From positions 1 through 64,000 of the forward strand of contig NZ_LGSS01000014.1 in assembly GCF_001190785.1 (NCBI RefSeq): 64,000 nucleotides of DNA, written 5' to 3'. A program made the position numbers and the translations under genes. The notes under the pieces were generated by a model. The model did no database searches. It saw nothing but the letters and a program-made list of their open reading frames with translations, and was not told where the DNA came from. Source of the DNA: Gottschalkia purinilytica. GTDB lineage: Bacteria; Bacillota; Clostridia; Tissierellales; Gottschalkiaceae. Below, in pieces: positions 36,699 to 46,644 of the stretch; the first letter of the stretch is position 1, and every line of letters begins with the position of its first letter.

Positions 36699-39086
36699 AT
36701 GTCTAATAAACTATCTAAATTAATTGATTTCATACGAAATCTTCAAAATCCTATGGAATATGATTTAGAACCCTATAAAAAAGTTTTAGAAGAAATAAAC
36801 AATATTAAATTAAGAAACTTGAGTGATTATCAGCTTAAAGAATTATCAATTAGACTTAAAAAACAAGCACGAGATGGAATATCACATGAAAAGCTTTTAA
36901 CAGAGTCTTTTGCACTGGTAAGGGAGACATCACGACGTGTATTAGGAATGTGTCCTTTTGACACACAGATTATGGCGGGAATTGCTTTGCATAGAGATAA
37001 GATTGTAGAAATGAAAACTGGAGAGGGGAAAACCCTAGCTGCTACAATGCCAGCATATTTAAATGCTTTGACAGGTAAAGGTGTTCATATTTTGACTTTC
37101 AATGATTATCTTGCAGGTAGAGATGCAGAATGTATGGGACATATATATGAATTTTTGGGTCTTACAGTAGGACATATTAAAGAAGATATGGATATATATA
37201 AGAAACAGAATGCTTATTGGTCAGATATAACATATGTGACTACAAAGGAGTCAGGATTTGATTATCTTCGTGACTTCCTATGTATGGAAAAGGAAAAACT
37301 TGTTCATCGACCATTACACTATGCAATTATCGATGAAGCTGATTCTATCCTTATTGATGAGACACGTTCACCTCTTGTAATTGCAGGTAAAGTAGAGGAA
37401 GATGTAGAAAATCAAATTTATTTATCTGATATAGTAAGAAACCTTAAGCCTAATGACGATTATGAAACTGATAAATATAAAAGGGATGTATATCTTACTG
37501 ATAAGGGACTTTCAAAAGTTGAAGATATTTTAGGATGCGATAACCTTTATCATTCTAAAAACTTAGAGTTGCTTACTAAGATAAATTGTGCATTACATGC
37601 TGAAGTACTGCTTAAAAAGGACAGAGACTATATTATAAGAAATGAAAAAATTGAAATTATTGATGAATTTACCGGTCGTGTAGCAGACAAAAGGCACTGG
37701 CCTCATAATATCCAAGTAGCAGTTGAAGCTAAAGAGGGAATTGTATCTGAATCAAATGGAATAATTATGGGATCTATTGCATTACAACATTATTTGAGTC
37801 TATATCCAAGAATATCAGGAATGACGGGAACAGCTAATACAGCAGCAGAAGAGTTAATAGAGTTTTATAATAAGGATGTGGTAGTGATACATACAAGTAA
37901 ACCATGTATTCGTAAAGATCATCCAAACATGATTTTTGCGAATAAGCTAGCTAAGCAGAAAGCAATCGTTTCTAAAATTAAAAGAGTCCATAAGACAGGA
38001 CAGCCTATTTTAATTGGTACAGGTAGTGTAGAGGAATCAGAATTGCTCGCACATAATCTAAGAGAGGAAGGTATAAACTGTCAAGTATTAAATGCAAAAA
38101 ATGATGAAATGGAAGCTAAGATTATTGCTAGAGCTGGAGAAATAGGAGCTGTAACAGTATCTACCAATATGGCTGGTAGAGGGATTGATATAAAATTAGG
38201 TGGAGAAAAAGAACTAGATCGTGATAAAGTATGTACCTTAGGAGGATTATATGTAATAGGAACTAGCCTCCATGAAAGCAGAAGAATATACGATCAGTTA
38301 AAGGGTAGAGCTGGTCGCCAAGGGGATCCTGGAGAGAGTAGATTTTTTATTAGTTTAGATGATGAACTGATACAAAAATATGATGTATCGAAGTTGATTT
38401 CACATAATTATTCCCCAAAGCATGATGAAGTTGTTGAAGATCCTGTTATCCATCAACAGTTGGAAAGAGGACAGAGGATTATAGAGGGCTATAATTCAGA
38501 TATGAGAAGACAACTGTGGAAATATTCTTTTATTATAGAACAACAACGACGTATCATCCATAATAAACGTCAAGATATTCTTATTGATAAGGTACCACTG
38601 AAGATATTATCAATTAAAGCTGCTGAACGATATGATTTTTTTCGTAGTCAAGTAGGGGAAGAAACATTAAGAAAAGTTGAGAAGCAGATTATTTTATATT
38701 GTATAAACAAATGTTGGGCTGATTATCTTGATTATATTTCTCACATAAGAGAAACTATACACTTAGTTGTAATAGGAGGAAAAAATCCTCTAGATGAATT
38801 TCGTAAAATTGCAATAGAAGCGTTTGATGAGATGATGAATAGAATAGAGCATGAGATAGTTAATACATTTCATGATGTTGAAATTAATGAAGATGGAATA
38901 AAGATAGATAAAGCGAGACTGAAAGTACCTTCATCTACTTGGACTTATCTTATAGACGACAGCCCAGATCAGTTTAGTAATCTTCCTCTTTTAGTAAAAA
39001 CCGTAACTACTACTATTACTGGCACTCTTTTTTCATTACAGTCTATTTATAAACGTATTTTTAAAAAGAAGAAGATATCCAAGTAA
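36699..39086 (+). CDS. secA2: Accessory SecA2-type preprotein translocase ATPase
   Basis: 795 residues. The DEAD motor has Walker A TGEGKT (107-112), the [14 protein letters not shown] motif, [27 protein letters not shown] and [14 protein letters not shown]. The preprotein-crosslinking and helical-scaffold domains follow. It is shorter than housekeeping SecA and lacks the C-terminal CxCx8HC zinc tail, so it is a SecA2-type paralogue for a subset of envelope proteins. AGGAGGG before ATG 36699 decides the start. No S-layer or other obvious substrate gene is adjacent. Confidence 0.88.
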   Translation: MSNKLSKLIDFIRNLQNPMEYDLEPYKKVLEEINNIKLRNLSDYQLKELSIRLKKQARDGISHEKLLTESFALVRETSRRVLGMCPFDTQIMAGIALHRDKIVEMKTGEGKTLAATMPAYLNALTGKGVHILTFNDYLAGRDAECMGHIYEFLGLTVGHIKEDMDIYKKQNAYWSDITYVTTKESGFDYLRDFLCMEKEKLVHRPLHYAIIDEADSILIDETRSPLVIAGKVEEDVENQIYLSDIVRNLKPNDDYETDKYKRDVYLTDKGLSKVEDILGCDNLYHSKNLELLTKINCALHAEVLLKKDRDYIIRNEKIEIIDEFTGRVADKRHWPHNIQVAVEAKEGIVSESNGIIMGSIALQHYLSLYPRISGMTGTANTAAEELIEFYNKDVVVIHTSKPCIRKDHPNMIFANKLAKQKAIVSKIKRVHKTGQPILIGTGSVEESELLAHNLREEGINCQVLNAKNDEMEAKIIARAGEIGAVTVSTNMAGRGIDIKLGGEKELDRDKVCTLGGLYVIGTSLHESRRIYDQLKGRAGRQGDPGESRFFISLDDELIQKYDVSKLISHNYSPKHDEVVEDPVIHQQLERGQRIIEGYNSDMRRQLWKYSFIIEQQRRIIHNKRQDILIDKVPLKILSIKAAERYDFFRSQVGEETLRKVEKQIILYCINKCWADYLDYISHIRETIHLVVIGGKNPLDEFRKIAIEAFDEMMNRIEHEIVNTFHDVEINEDGIKIDKARLKVPSSTWTYLIDDSPDQFSNLPLLVKTVTTTITGTLFSLQSIYKRIFKKKKISK

Positions 39087-39254
39087 TTAAATATAAGGGT
39101 AATTTTATATTATAATTTAGATAATTCATCATGCTACATTAAAAGTGGCAACTTCTTGTATAAAACTATTAAAATAGTTTAGAAGAGAAAACTATGTGAG
39201 ATTTAGAATTAGATATTTTATAGCATAGTCGGGAAAGGGGATAATGAGGTTTGC

Positions 39255-40433
39255 ATGGGGGATATAATAACATATTCTTTAAAGCTGAATGATAAAACAT
39301 CGTATGAATACTATATGAAAGTATCAACTTTTACTGACGAAGTAATGTTTAAGCTTAGTGAGTCCACTGATATATTAGTAAAAGATTTTCAAGATTATAT
39401 AATAGAAAATGATTGTGAAGCTGTTAGAAGTAAAGATGAATATTCCTTTGAATTATTAACATTAGGCGTTTTATGGATAAAATATATTGATAAAGCTCTT
39501 ATATTAGGAAAAATTCCAAAAGTGACACTTAATAAACTAGTAGATTTGAGAGGCATAGGTGGTTTTACAAAAATAGCAGTTGATTATATAAGGGGATTCT
39601 TAGGTAGATTATTTTTACTTAAAGAAAAAAGTCAACTGAGTCCAATAAATAGAACAGTTGAAAACATGAACAAGTTACTAGATTGGTTAGATGCAACAGG
39701 AGAGTTTAATCAAGAAATTAAACGATTAAAACATTGGCAAGACTATCTATCTAGTAAGTCAAAAGAAGAAGCTAGTAATATTATTTTAATAGCTTTAGAT
39801 TTAGCAAAGTGGTTTGAATATAAAAGTAGAGATAGGCTGGGGTGCTTTACTGAAAATGTAGAAAGATTTCTTACAGGAACTTATAAAAGGCATAAATGGA
39901 AAGAAGACAATGTGTATTGTGGACGAAAAAGGATTGAGTATCACTTAAATATGGTAGGAGCAGAGATAATGAATAGAGTATTTAGAGAAGATTTTTTAAA
40001 AACTAAGGAAAAGATATTGCTTTTACCTGCATGTATGAGATTTCAATCAAAAAGGAATTGTAAAGCTATTGAAAATGAAGAAGGACAATTGTGTACTGGT
40101 TGTACGTCAAAATGTAAAGCAAATCATTTGATTCAAATGGGAAGAAAACATAACTTTAGAGTATTGATTATTCCTCATGAATCTACTGCATTTAAAAATA
40201 CAAAGATTGAAAAAAATGAAAAAGGAATAGTTGGAGTAGCATGTGTTCTTGGTCTTATTTCAGGAGGTTGGAAAGCAAAAGAGTTAGGATTTGTTCCACA
40301 ATGTGTTTTGCTTGACTATTGTGGCTGTAAAAATCATTGGCATGAAGAGGGGATAATCACTGACATTAATGTTCATAAGCTTATGGATATATTGAATATA
40401 TCTAAAGCAGTTGAAGCAGAACATGAGTTATAA
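39255..40433 (+). CDS. DUF116 protein
   Basis: 392 residues. The C-terminal DUF116 domain (about 240-380) has LLLPACMR, a cysteine cluster CTGCTSKCKANHLI, GIVGVACVLGLISGG and CVLLDYCGCKNHWH. The cysteines suggest metal or Fe-S binding. The N-terminal 230 residues are helical and not recognised. The family often occurs with radical-SAM or lipoate-type genes, but none is adjacent here. A palindromic terminator follows. Confidence 0.8.
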   Translation: MGDIITYSLKLNDKTSYEYYMKVSTFTDEVMFKLSESTDILVKDFQDYIIENDCEAVRSKDEYSFELLTLGVLWIKYIDKALILGKIPKVTLNKLVDLRGIGGFTKIAVDYIRGFLGRLFLLKEKSQLSPINRTVENMNKLLDWLDATGEFNQEIKRLKHWQDYLSSKSKEEASNIILIALDLAKWFEYKSRDRLGCFTENVERFLTGTYKRHKWKEDNVYCGRKRIEYHLNMVGAEIMNRVFREDFLKTKEKILLLPACMRFQSKRNCKAIENEEGQLCTGCTSKCKANHLIQMGRKHNFRVLIIPHESTAFKNTKIEKNEKGIVGVACVLGLISGGWKAKELGFVPQCVLLDYCGCKNHWHEEGIITDINVHKLMDILNISKAVEAEHEL

Positions 40434-40473
40434 CATTAGGAATGTAATTAGAATAAATAGTTATACAAATGTA

Positions 40474-40510
40474 AATATGATAAGGAATATTCCTTATCAT
40501 ATTTTTTATT
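40474..40510 (+). terminator. Terminator after DUF116 gene
   Basis: 30-bp perfect palindrome (half AATATGATAAGGAAT), followed by a T-run. Confidence 0.85.
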
Positions 40511-40719
40511 ATATATTACTTTAAGTTTCATCTTTGCTTGATAACTTTTAGTGAAATAATTCTCGTTATATATGGAGAATATTTACAAATATTTAAATAA
40601 ATAGTATAATCGAAATAAATAAAATGGATGAAGATACTACTTGATAAATCTAGATTACAACTTAAAAAAGCATGAGTTTAGAACAAATGTTAAAGTTATT
40701 ATACAGGGGTGAAGCTATA

Positions 40720-41937
40720 ATGTATAAGACGTTATCACTTAAAGATGTGTGTGATTATGTAAAGAGTAATACAGATATTTTTAATGGAGATGATACATTA
40801 GAAGCAATTGAAGTAAGTGACGGAAATGTTAATTTAGTGTTTAGAGTAATGAATATTAAGGATAAATGTTCTGTTATAGTAAAACAAGCACTTCCATATC
40901 TAAAAATTGCTGGAGAGGATTGGAAACTAACATTAGAAAGAAACAAACTAGAGTCTGAATCAATGAAATTCCAGCAAAATCACTGTGAAGAATTCGTGCC
41001 AAAAGTATATTATCAAGATGATAAATATGCAACTTTTATTATGGAAGATTGTAGTGATATGAAAATACTAAGAACTGCAATGATGGACTTAGAAGAATAT
41101 CCTAATTTTCCTAGTCAGATAGGTACATATTTAGCGAGAAATTTATTTTTTACTTCTGATTTTGGACTAGATGCAAAGTCTAAGAAAAAAATGATATCTA
41201 AATTTGTAAATCCAGATTTATGTGATATTACAGAAAGATTAGTATTTACAGAACCATATTACAATTGTGACTCGAATGATATTAATCCGTATATAATGGA
41301 CAATGTTAAGAGAATCTGGGAGGATGAGAGCCTGAAATCAGAAATAGATATTCTAAGACATATATTTATGAATAAATCAGAAGCCTTAATTCACGGTGAT
41401 TTACATACCGGATCAATTTTTATAAGTCATGAAAAATGTAAAGTCTTTGATAGTGAGTTTACATTTTATGGACCAATAAGTTATGACATTGGATTATTAT
41501 ATGCCAATATTATAATTAACTATTTTTATTGGGAAAAATCACAGAAACATAATGATAAGATAGAAGACTATAAGAAGCATTTACTCAGTAATATAAAAGA
41601 AATCTGGAGTAACTTTACAAGAGAATTTATTAAATTATATAAAAATAATTTGAAAATAAAAGTGTTGTCTAAAGAAAGATTTTTAGAATCATATCTAAAG
41701 AATGTATTATCAGAAACTATTGGATTTTGCTCATGTGAAATAATGAGAAGAGTTATAGGATTAGCGCATACTCAGGAATTGGATGTTATTACTGATAAGA
41801 TAAAAAAAGCGAAATTCGAGAAATGTTTATTAGATGTAGCAGAAAAATTATTAATTAACAGAAATTCAATTGATATTAATGAATTTCTTGAAATTATATA
41901 TACTGGTGAATTGGAACTAAGTGAATCTATAATATAA
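40720..41937 (+). CDS. mtnK: Methylthioribose kinase-like protein
   Basis: 405 residues with the APH/MtnK fold. SDGNVNLVFRV in the nucleotide-binding loop, ALIHGDLHTGSIF in the catalytic loop and KVFDSEFTFYGPISYDIG at the metal site match MtnK. MtnK phosphorylates 5-methylthioribose in methionine salvage. The usual neighbour mtnA and an upstream S-box are both absent. AGGGGTGAAG precedes ATG 40720. Confidence 0.88.
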   Translation: MYKTLSLKDVCDYVKSNTDIFNGDDTLEAIEVSDGNVNLVFRVMNIKDKCSVIVKQALPYLKIAGEDWKLTLERNKLESESMKFQQNHCEEFVPKVYYQDDKYATFIMEDCSDMKILRTAMMDLEEYPNFPSQIGTYLARNLFFTSDFGLDAKSKKKMISKFVNPDLCDITERLVFTEPYYNCDSNDINPYIMDNVKRIWEDESLKSEIDILRHIFMNKSEALIHGDLHTGSIFISHEKCKVFDSEFTFYGPISYDIGLLYANIIINYFYWEKSQKHNDKIEDYKKHLLSNIKEIWSNFTREFIKLYKNNLKIKVLSKERFLESYLKNVLSETIGFCSCEIMRRVIGLAHTQELDVITDKIKKAKFEKCLLDVAEKLLINRNSIDINEFLEIIYTGELELSESII

Positions 41938-41940
41938 GAA

Positions 41941-41966
41941 AAAGCGTGTCTTAATAGACACGCTTT
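41941..41966. terminator. Bidirectional terminator between mtnK and mgtA
   Basis: AAAGCGTGTC/GACACGCTTT hairpin with flanking A- and T-runs. The sequence AAAAAGCGTGTC also opens the hairpin at 15048-15059. Confidence 0.88.
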
Positions 41967-41975
41967 AAAAGCTCA

Positions 41976-44591
41976 TTATAACCATTTATCAAATTTCTTT
42001 ATATAAGCAACTTTAACTACTTGAGTTACTAAACAGTAAGCTAATAAGATTCCAATTAGCCAAGGAAAATAGCTTATTGGTAGAGCTTGTAGCCCAATTG
42101 ATGATCCAAAAGAAGTAAAAGGTATAACTATACCTATAGCCATTATTAGTCCAGTAAGAGCTATTACTGGAGTAGAAGCTCTACTTTGAATAAATGGAAT
42201 TTTTCTAGTTCTTATCATATGAACTACTAAAGTTTGAGATAAGAGTCCTTCAATAAACCATCCAGATTGAAAAAGAGATTGTACTTCTGGAGTATTAGCT
42301 TTAAATACATACCACATCACTAGAAAAGTTATAATATCAAATATAGAACTAATAGGTCCAACATAAATCATAAACTTTCCAATGTCATCTGCATTCCACT
42401 TACGAGGCACTTTTAAATAATCTTTATCCATGGTATCCCAAGGAATAGATATTTGAGATATATCATAAAATAAGTTTTGCACTAGTAAATGAATAGGCAA
42501 CATAGGTAAGAATGGTAAAAAGATACTTGCTATTAAAACACTAAATACATTACCAAAGTTTGAACTTGCAGTCATTTTAATATATTTTATTATATTTCCA
42601 AAGATCTTACGTCCTTCTATTACGCCTTCTTCAAGAACCATCAAGCTTTTTTCAAGTAAGATTATATCTGCTGACTCTTTAGCAATGTCTACTGCAGTAT
42701 CAACAGATATACCTACATCAGATTCACGTAATGCAGGTGCATCATTTATTCCATCACCCATATATCCTACAGTATGGCCTTTAGATTGAAGAACTTTTAT
42801 AATTCTTGATTTTTGTACAGGAGATAATTTTGCAAATATATTAGTATTTTCTGCTATTTCACATAATTCTTCATCAGTCATATTTTCAATATCATTTCCT
42901 AGAACTACGTTTTTAACTTCTAGTCCAACATCTTTACAAATTTTCTTAGTAACTATTTCATTATCACCAGTAAGAATTTTGACTTCTACACCATGTTCAT
43001 TTAGTGCTTTAATTGCAGGTGCTGCTGATTCTTTTGGAGGGTCTAAAAATCCAATGTACCCCATAAGAACCATATCACATTCATCTTTTACGCTAAATGA
43101 GTTTTCATCAGGTATATCATTTTTTTGAGCCACAGCAATTACTCTCATTCCATCTTCATTTAGCTTTTCAATCATTGTCATAACTTCTAACTTTATATCA
43201 TCAGTTAGATTAACTATTTGACCTTGATATTCAGCTAAGCTACATATAGACAACATTTCTTCTACAGCACCCTTAGTGATAAGTTGTCTTTTACCTTCAT
43301 CGTTTTTTAGAACTACAGACATTCTACGTCTAGAAAAATCAAAAGGTATTTCGTCAACTTTGACAAATTGTTTTTCTAAAAGATTAAAGCTTTTTTCCTT
43401 ACCAAACTCTAATATAGCTAGATCCATAAGATTTTTAAGACTAGTTTGATAAAAGCTGTTAAGATATGCATGTCTTAGAACTCTGTCATCTTCATTTCCA
43501 TGAATGTCTAAATGTCTTTCAACAACAATTTTATCTAGCGTAAGAGTACCAGTTTTATCAGTACATAATATATCCATAGATCCGAAGTTTTGAATAGAAT
43601 TTAATCTTTTTACTACAGTTTTCTTTTTAGATAAAGCTACAGCTCCTTTAGCCAAGTTACTAGTAACTATCATAGGTAGCATTTCAGGAGTCAATCCTAC
43701 AGCTATGGAAATTGCAAATAATAGAGAAGCTATCCAGTCTCCTTTAGTCAACACATTTATAAAGAAAACTATAGGAACCATTACTAGCATGAACTTTATG
43801 AGAAGCCAGCTTACACTATTAACACCTTTATCAAAACTAGTTTCACCTTTTTCACCAGTTAGAGATGAAGCCATAGATCCAAAATAAGTGTCATTCCCAG
43901 TAGCAATAATTACAACTGTTGCAGTACCACTAATTACATTAGTTCCTAAAAGACAAATATTATCAAGTTCTGAAATACTTAATTCATCAATGCTTTTATT
44001 CTCTTTAATTGATTCAAATTTCTCAACAGGCTCAGATTCACCAGTTAGAGTCGATTGACTAATGAATAAATCTTTGCAAGATATTATTCTAGCGTCTCCT
44101 GGAATCATATCACCTGCTGCTAGATGAACAATATCACCAGGAACTATTTCAGACATATCAATTTCTTTAACTCCAGTATCTTTTCTTACTACAGAAGCAG
44201 TAGTTCTTACTAGAGATTTAAGCTTTTCAGCAGCTTTACTTGATCTATCTTCTTGAATAAATTTTAATAGTCCACTTACTATAACCATAGTACTTATTAC
44301 TATAACAGTCATCCAACTTCTATCTTCAGGTGAAGAAAGGATAACATCAGTAAAAAGAGATATTATAGCTAATGTTATTAAAATTATTGTAAATGGATTT
44401 ATAAAAGATTTTATTAATTGAATATACCAAGGAGATTGTTTTTCATGGGTTACTTCATTTATTCCGTACTTTTCTATTCTTTCATTTGCTTCTTCAGAAG
44501 TAATACCATCTTTACTTGTATTTAATAGATTATATAAGTTCTTTAAGTTCATTTTACTAAAATTGATTAAGTTTTTAGTTAAGTTTTTCAT
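41976..44591 (-). CDS. mgtA: Magnesium-transporting P-type ATPase
   Basis: 871 residues. P3B-type ATPase layout: actuator TLTGESEPVE (181-190), phosphorylation site CTDKTGTL (Asp345), KGAVEEML in the nucleotide domain, GDGINDAPALRESDVG in the hinge, and about ten membrane helices. It imports Mg2+ when scarce. GGAGGTG precedes the ATG, which overlaps the stop of a leader ORF (ATGA). An M-box riboswitch and terminator upstream provide magnesium control. Confidence 0.95.
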   Translation of the reverse strand: MKNLTKNLINFSKMNLKNLYNLLNTSKDGITSEEANERIEKYGINEVTHEKQSPWYIQLIKSFINPFTIILITLAIISLFTDVILSSPEDRSWMTVIVISTMVIVSGLLKFIQEDRSSKAAEKLKSLVRTTASVVRKDTGVKEIDMSEIVPGDIVHLAAGDMIPGDARIISCKDLFISQSTLTGESEPVEKFESIKENKSIDELSISELDNICLLGTNVISGTATVVIIATGNDTYFGSMASSLTGEKGETSFDKGVNSVSWLLIKFMLVMVPIVFFINVLTKGDWIASLLFAISIAVGLTPEMLPMIVTSNLAKGAVALSKKKTVVKRLNSIQNFGSMDILCTDKTGTLTLDKIVVERHLDIHGNEDDRVLRHAYLNSFYQTSLKNLMDLAILEFGKEKSFNLLEKQFVKVDEIPFDFSRRRMSVVLKNDEGKRQLITKGAVEEMLSICSLAEYQGQIVNLTDDIKLEVMTMIEKLNEDGMRVIAVAQKNDIPDENSFSVKDECDMVLMGYIGFLDPPKESAAPAIKALNEHGVEVKILTGDNEIVTKKICKDVGLEVKNVVLGNDIENMTDEELCEIAENTNIFAKLSPVQKSRIIKVLQSKGHTVGYMGDGINDAPALRESDVGISVDTAVDIAKESADIILLEKSLMVLEEGVIEGRKIFGNIIKYIKMTASSNFGNVFSVLIASIFLPFLPMLPIHLLVQNLFYDISQISIPWDTMDKDYLKVPRKWNADDIGKFMIYVGPISSIFDIITFLVMWYVFKANTPEVQSLFQSGWFIEGLLSQTLVVHMIRTRKIPFIQSRASTPVIALTGLIMAIGIVIPFTSFGSSIGLQALPISYFPWLIGILLAYCLVTQVVKVAYIKKFDKWL

Positions 44592-44794
44592 TGTTCACAC
44601 CTCCAAAAAGACAACAACAAACTAAAGGGTAGTTGTATTATTTTTTTGACCCTTTTAAAGTTATTAAATTTAGTTTTACCAGAAAAAATATTTTGATTAA
44701 AAGTTTTGAATAGATGAGTAAATGGGAGGTATGAAAGATTAATTGTAAAATAAAGATAAGATCTAAACTTTATGATGAATCTTTTATACCTCAC
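44588..44794 (-). CDS. Possible 68-codon leader ORF overlapping mgtA
   Basis: GTG start overlapping the stop of the 10-codon peptide (GTGA), and stop overlapping the mgtA ATG (ATGA). The predicted product is basic and aromatic-rich, with no known family. The double overlap suggests coupled translation into mgtA, but the codons overlapping mgtA's ribosome site could be incidental. It may act as cis leader and not as a functional protein. Confidence 0.4.
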   Translation of the reverse strand: MRYKRFIIKFRSYLYFTINLSYLPFTHLFKTFNQNIFSGKTKFNNFKRVKKIIQLPFSLLLSFWRCEQ

Positions 44795-44823
44795 GTACTC
44801 GGCCTACTACTATGTGTTTCCAT
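44791..44823 (-). CDS. Possible 10-codon leader peptide of mgtA
   Basis: METHSSRPST with GGAGGTGG five bases upstream, located after the M-box terminator and before the coupled ORF. A proline-containing leader is reminiscent of MgtL/MgtP logic in Salmonella, but the sequence itself is unrelated. Confidence 0.4.
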   Translation of the reverse strand: METHSSRPST

Positions 44824-44851
44824 ACATTCCACCTCCAAAAGTTTAAAAATA

Positions 44852-44930
44852 AATAAAAAAGCCCTCACCAAAACTTGAATTTGATGAAGGCATAAAAATT
44901 CATATACACATCGTCCCGTTCAAGTTTTGG
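44852..44930 (-). terminator. M-box expression-platform terminator
   Basis: On the minus strand CCAAAACTTGAA pairs perfectly with TTCAAGTTTTGG, followed by TGAGGGCTTTTTTATTT. The loop is about 39 nt. It ends transcription before mgtA when Mg2+ is abundant. Confidence 0.85.
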
Positions 44931-45065
44931 CTCTGCAAGGCAGTGAAATTGCATTAGGTTAAGCCTTGAGTTCGGCAGAACCTGCTAACCAGTTCAGAGT
45001 GTCTCCACTCTTTTACGGCAGCAACCCATATCCTTGTAGTAACCTCACCTACCGAGGTACTTATT
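44931..45065 (-). promoter_or_regulatory. M-box (ykoK) magnesium riboswitch
   Basis: Read on the minus strand: GGTAGGTGAGGTTACTACAA, then GGATATGGGTTGCTGCCG, paired arms GAGTG/CACTC, GGTTAGCAGGTTCTGCC, and GGCTTAACCTAATGC before CACTGCC. This order of motifs matches the M-box aptamer. It is 5' of the terminator and of mgtA. High magnesium folds the aptamer and allows termination. Confidence 0.92.
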
Positions 45066-45078
45066 CAATTACATGTAA

Positions 45079-45107
45079 AATATATCACTAAAATGTTAAC
45101 TTGTCAA
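45079..45107 (-). promoter_or_regulatory. Promoter of the M-box/mgtA transcript
   Basis: On the minus strand TTGACA (45107-45102), a 17-bp spacer and TATATT (45084-45079), giving a start near 45072, just before the aptamer. Confidence 0.8.
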
Positions 45108-45224
45108 ACATAGATAATTATAACTTAATAAAATCACTTAATCTACATTGTAAAAATATCCATTTTGATATATTATGTGAATGAATATTAAACAGTTTAT
45201 TTTAAAAACTCTTAGGAGGGTTTT

Positions 45225-45644
45225 ATGAATATAAAGATAATTACTACAAAAAAGATAAATGAAAAATTTTCAATGGAAGGTATAAAGGAATATCAAAAAA
45301 GATTATCTAGATACTGTAAGTTAAAATTAGTTCAACTTAAAAATGAAAATGGGTTAGAGAAAGAAATAAATGAAAAAACATACTTGATATTAGTTAATGC
45401 TAAAGGTGAAGTAATATCATCAGAACAATTAGCAGACAAGCTATCTAATATGGCACTAAAAGGGCAAAGTGATGTTACTTTCATAGTATCTGAAGAGGAA
45501 TTACCTTCTGATATAGCTGATAAAGCAGACTTTAAGTTAGCAGTATCTAGAATGGATATAGGTCTTAATGTACTTACATTAACGCTACATGAACAGATTT
45601 ATAGGGCGTTTAGGATTAATGGGGGGGAACCGTACCACAAATGA
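45225..45644 (+). CDS. Degenerate RlmH-like protein with intact C-terminal tail
   Basis: 139 residues, about 20 shorter than RlmH. The N-terminal strand and the end (HEQIYRAFRINGGEPYHK) are clearly RlmH-like. The SAM-binding GGxxG is replaced by VSEEELP, and the TFPHQ motif by MDIGLNV. It is a paralogue of the rlmH at 12665, which conversely has the SAM loop but no tail. A run of seven G lies in the GGEP codons. AGGAGGG precedes the ATG. It is probably inactive alone; it may be a partner subunit, or be kept as the attachment gene for the cassettes that follow. Confidence 0.8.
   Translation: MNIKIITTKKINEKFSMEGIKEYQKRLSRYCKLKLVQLKNENGLEKEINEKTYLILVNAKGEVISSEQLADKLSNMALKGQSDVTFIVSEEELPSDIADKADFKLAVSRMDIGLNVLTLTLHEQIYRAFRINGGEPYHK
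45624..45644. repeat. rlmH 3'-end repeat, copy A (intact)
   Basis: Codons for G-E-P-Y-H-K-stop, including AACCGTACCACAAATGA. This is the equivalent of the SCC attachment site in staphylococci. AACCGTA/TACGGTT also forms a small hairpin over the stop codon. It is the reference copy for 47365, 48745 and 49642. Confidence 0.7.
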
Positions 45645-45847
45645 TTACGGTTTTCTCTAAGATTCAGTATTTGCAATGTATATGAAGTGATAAGCTAAAA
45701 GATAGTTACTGAAATAAAGCAAGCAAGAGCCGTACGCACTTGTCACACTTGCATTTTCATTCCTTACAGAATTAGTAAAAGGAATCATTATTATCCTTGC
45801 AGTATTGTACCAGAGTGAAAGGAAAAATAATTACATAACTATGAAAT

Positions 45848-45883
45848 AAAAGCCATATTCTATGATCATAGAATATGGCTTTT
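45848..45883. terminator. 36-bp perfect palindrome before the TetR gene
   Basis: Half AAAAGCCATATTCTATGA and its exact complement, followed by T's. It probably ends leftover transcription from the rlmH-like gene. The rest of 45645-45847 shows no ORF or known signal. Confidence 0.8.
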
Positions 45884-45903
45884 GTAATTTGGTTCTATTT
45901 CCT

Positions 45904-45971
45904 ATTGACAGTATTGGATAAAAGTGTTATATTCACTATAGACCAACTAGTCTAGACTTGGTGGTCTATAA
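45904..45971 (+). promoter_or_regulatory. TetR-gene promoter with operator
   Basis: TTGACA (about 45904), 17 bp, TATATT, then a near-perfect inverted repeat TAGACCAACTAGTCT / AGACTTGGTGGTCTA (13 of 15 positions symmetric) at the expected transcription start. This fits autorepression by the TetR protein at 45998. Confidence 0.75.
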
Positions 45972-45997
45972 AGATAATAAAGGAGATATAATAAAAA

Positions 45998-46609
45998 TTG
46001 AAAGAAAAGTCTTTTGAAAGAAAAACAGAACTTCTTGAGGCAGCATTAGATGAATTTATAACAAAAAACTATGAAGATGCTTCGCTCAATAACATCATAA
46101 GAAATGCAAAGATCAGTAAAGGAACTTTTTACTACCACTTTCAGGATAAACAGGCACTTTATCTGTTTTTATTAGAGTCTTCTGTAAGAACCAAATGGGA
46201 ATTTGTTAGTAAAAGGATTAATGAATATCCAGAAGCATATGAAGGAAAGGACATTTTTGAAAAGTTTAAAATGCAAGCAAGAATTGGTGCAGAATTTGCT
46301 ATTGCTTTCCCAAAGTTTCATAGGTTGAGTAAGATGTTTACGAAAGAAAAGGGTAACAAAATATACGATATTGCAAAGGGTATATTAGGAAGTGATACGG
46401 AAAAATTGCTTGAAGAAATGATAGACAAAGCCATAGAAAATGGAGACTTTAAAAAGGAATTTTCTAAGGATTTTATTGTAAAAACTGTAAGCTACCTGTT
46501 TATTCATTTTGATGAGATTTTTTATACGAAAGAGGATTTTGAACTTGAAAAAATGATTGAAAACCTTGATAATTATGTGGACTTTATGAAAGGTGGTTTA
46601 GGTAAATAG
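45998..46609 (+). CDS. TetR-family transcriptional regulator
   Basis: 203 residues. The helix-turn-helix (about 8-55) reads NNIIRNAKISKGTFYYHFQDKQALY. The ligand domain is helical. It starts with TTG 12 bases after AGGAG. It is preceded by a palindromic operator and followed by a membrane protein gene in the same cassette, probably its target. Confidence 0.92.
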   Translation: MKEKSFERKTELLEAALDEFITKNYEDASLNNIIRNAKISKGTFYYHFQDKQALYLFLLESSVRTKWEFVSKRINEYPEAYEGKDIFEKFKMQARIGAEFAIAFPKFHRLSKMFTKEKGNKIYDIAKGILGSDTEKLLEEMIDKAIENGDFKKEFSKDFIVKTVSYLFIHFDEIFYTKEDFELEKMIENLDNYVDFMKGGLGK

Positions 46610-46644
46610 GGAGTTTATGCAAATATGAGATGGGAGTGAATATT

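Noticed and set aside
40434-40719. S-box (SAM) riboswitch upstream of mtnK
   Set aside because: No S-box motifs were found; only the DUF116 terminator and AT-rich DNA are present.
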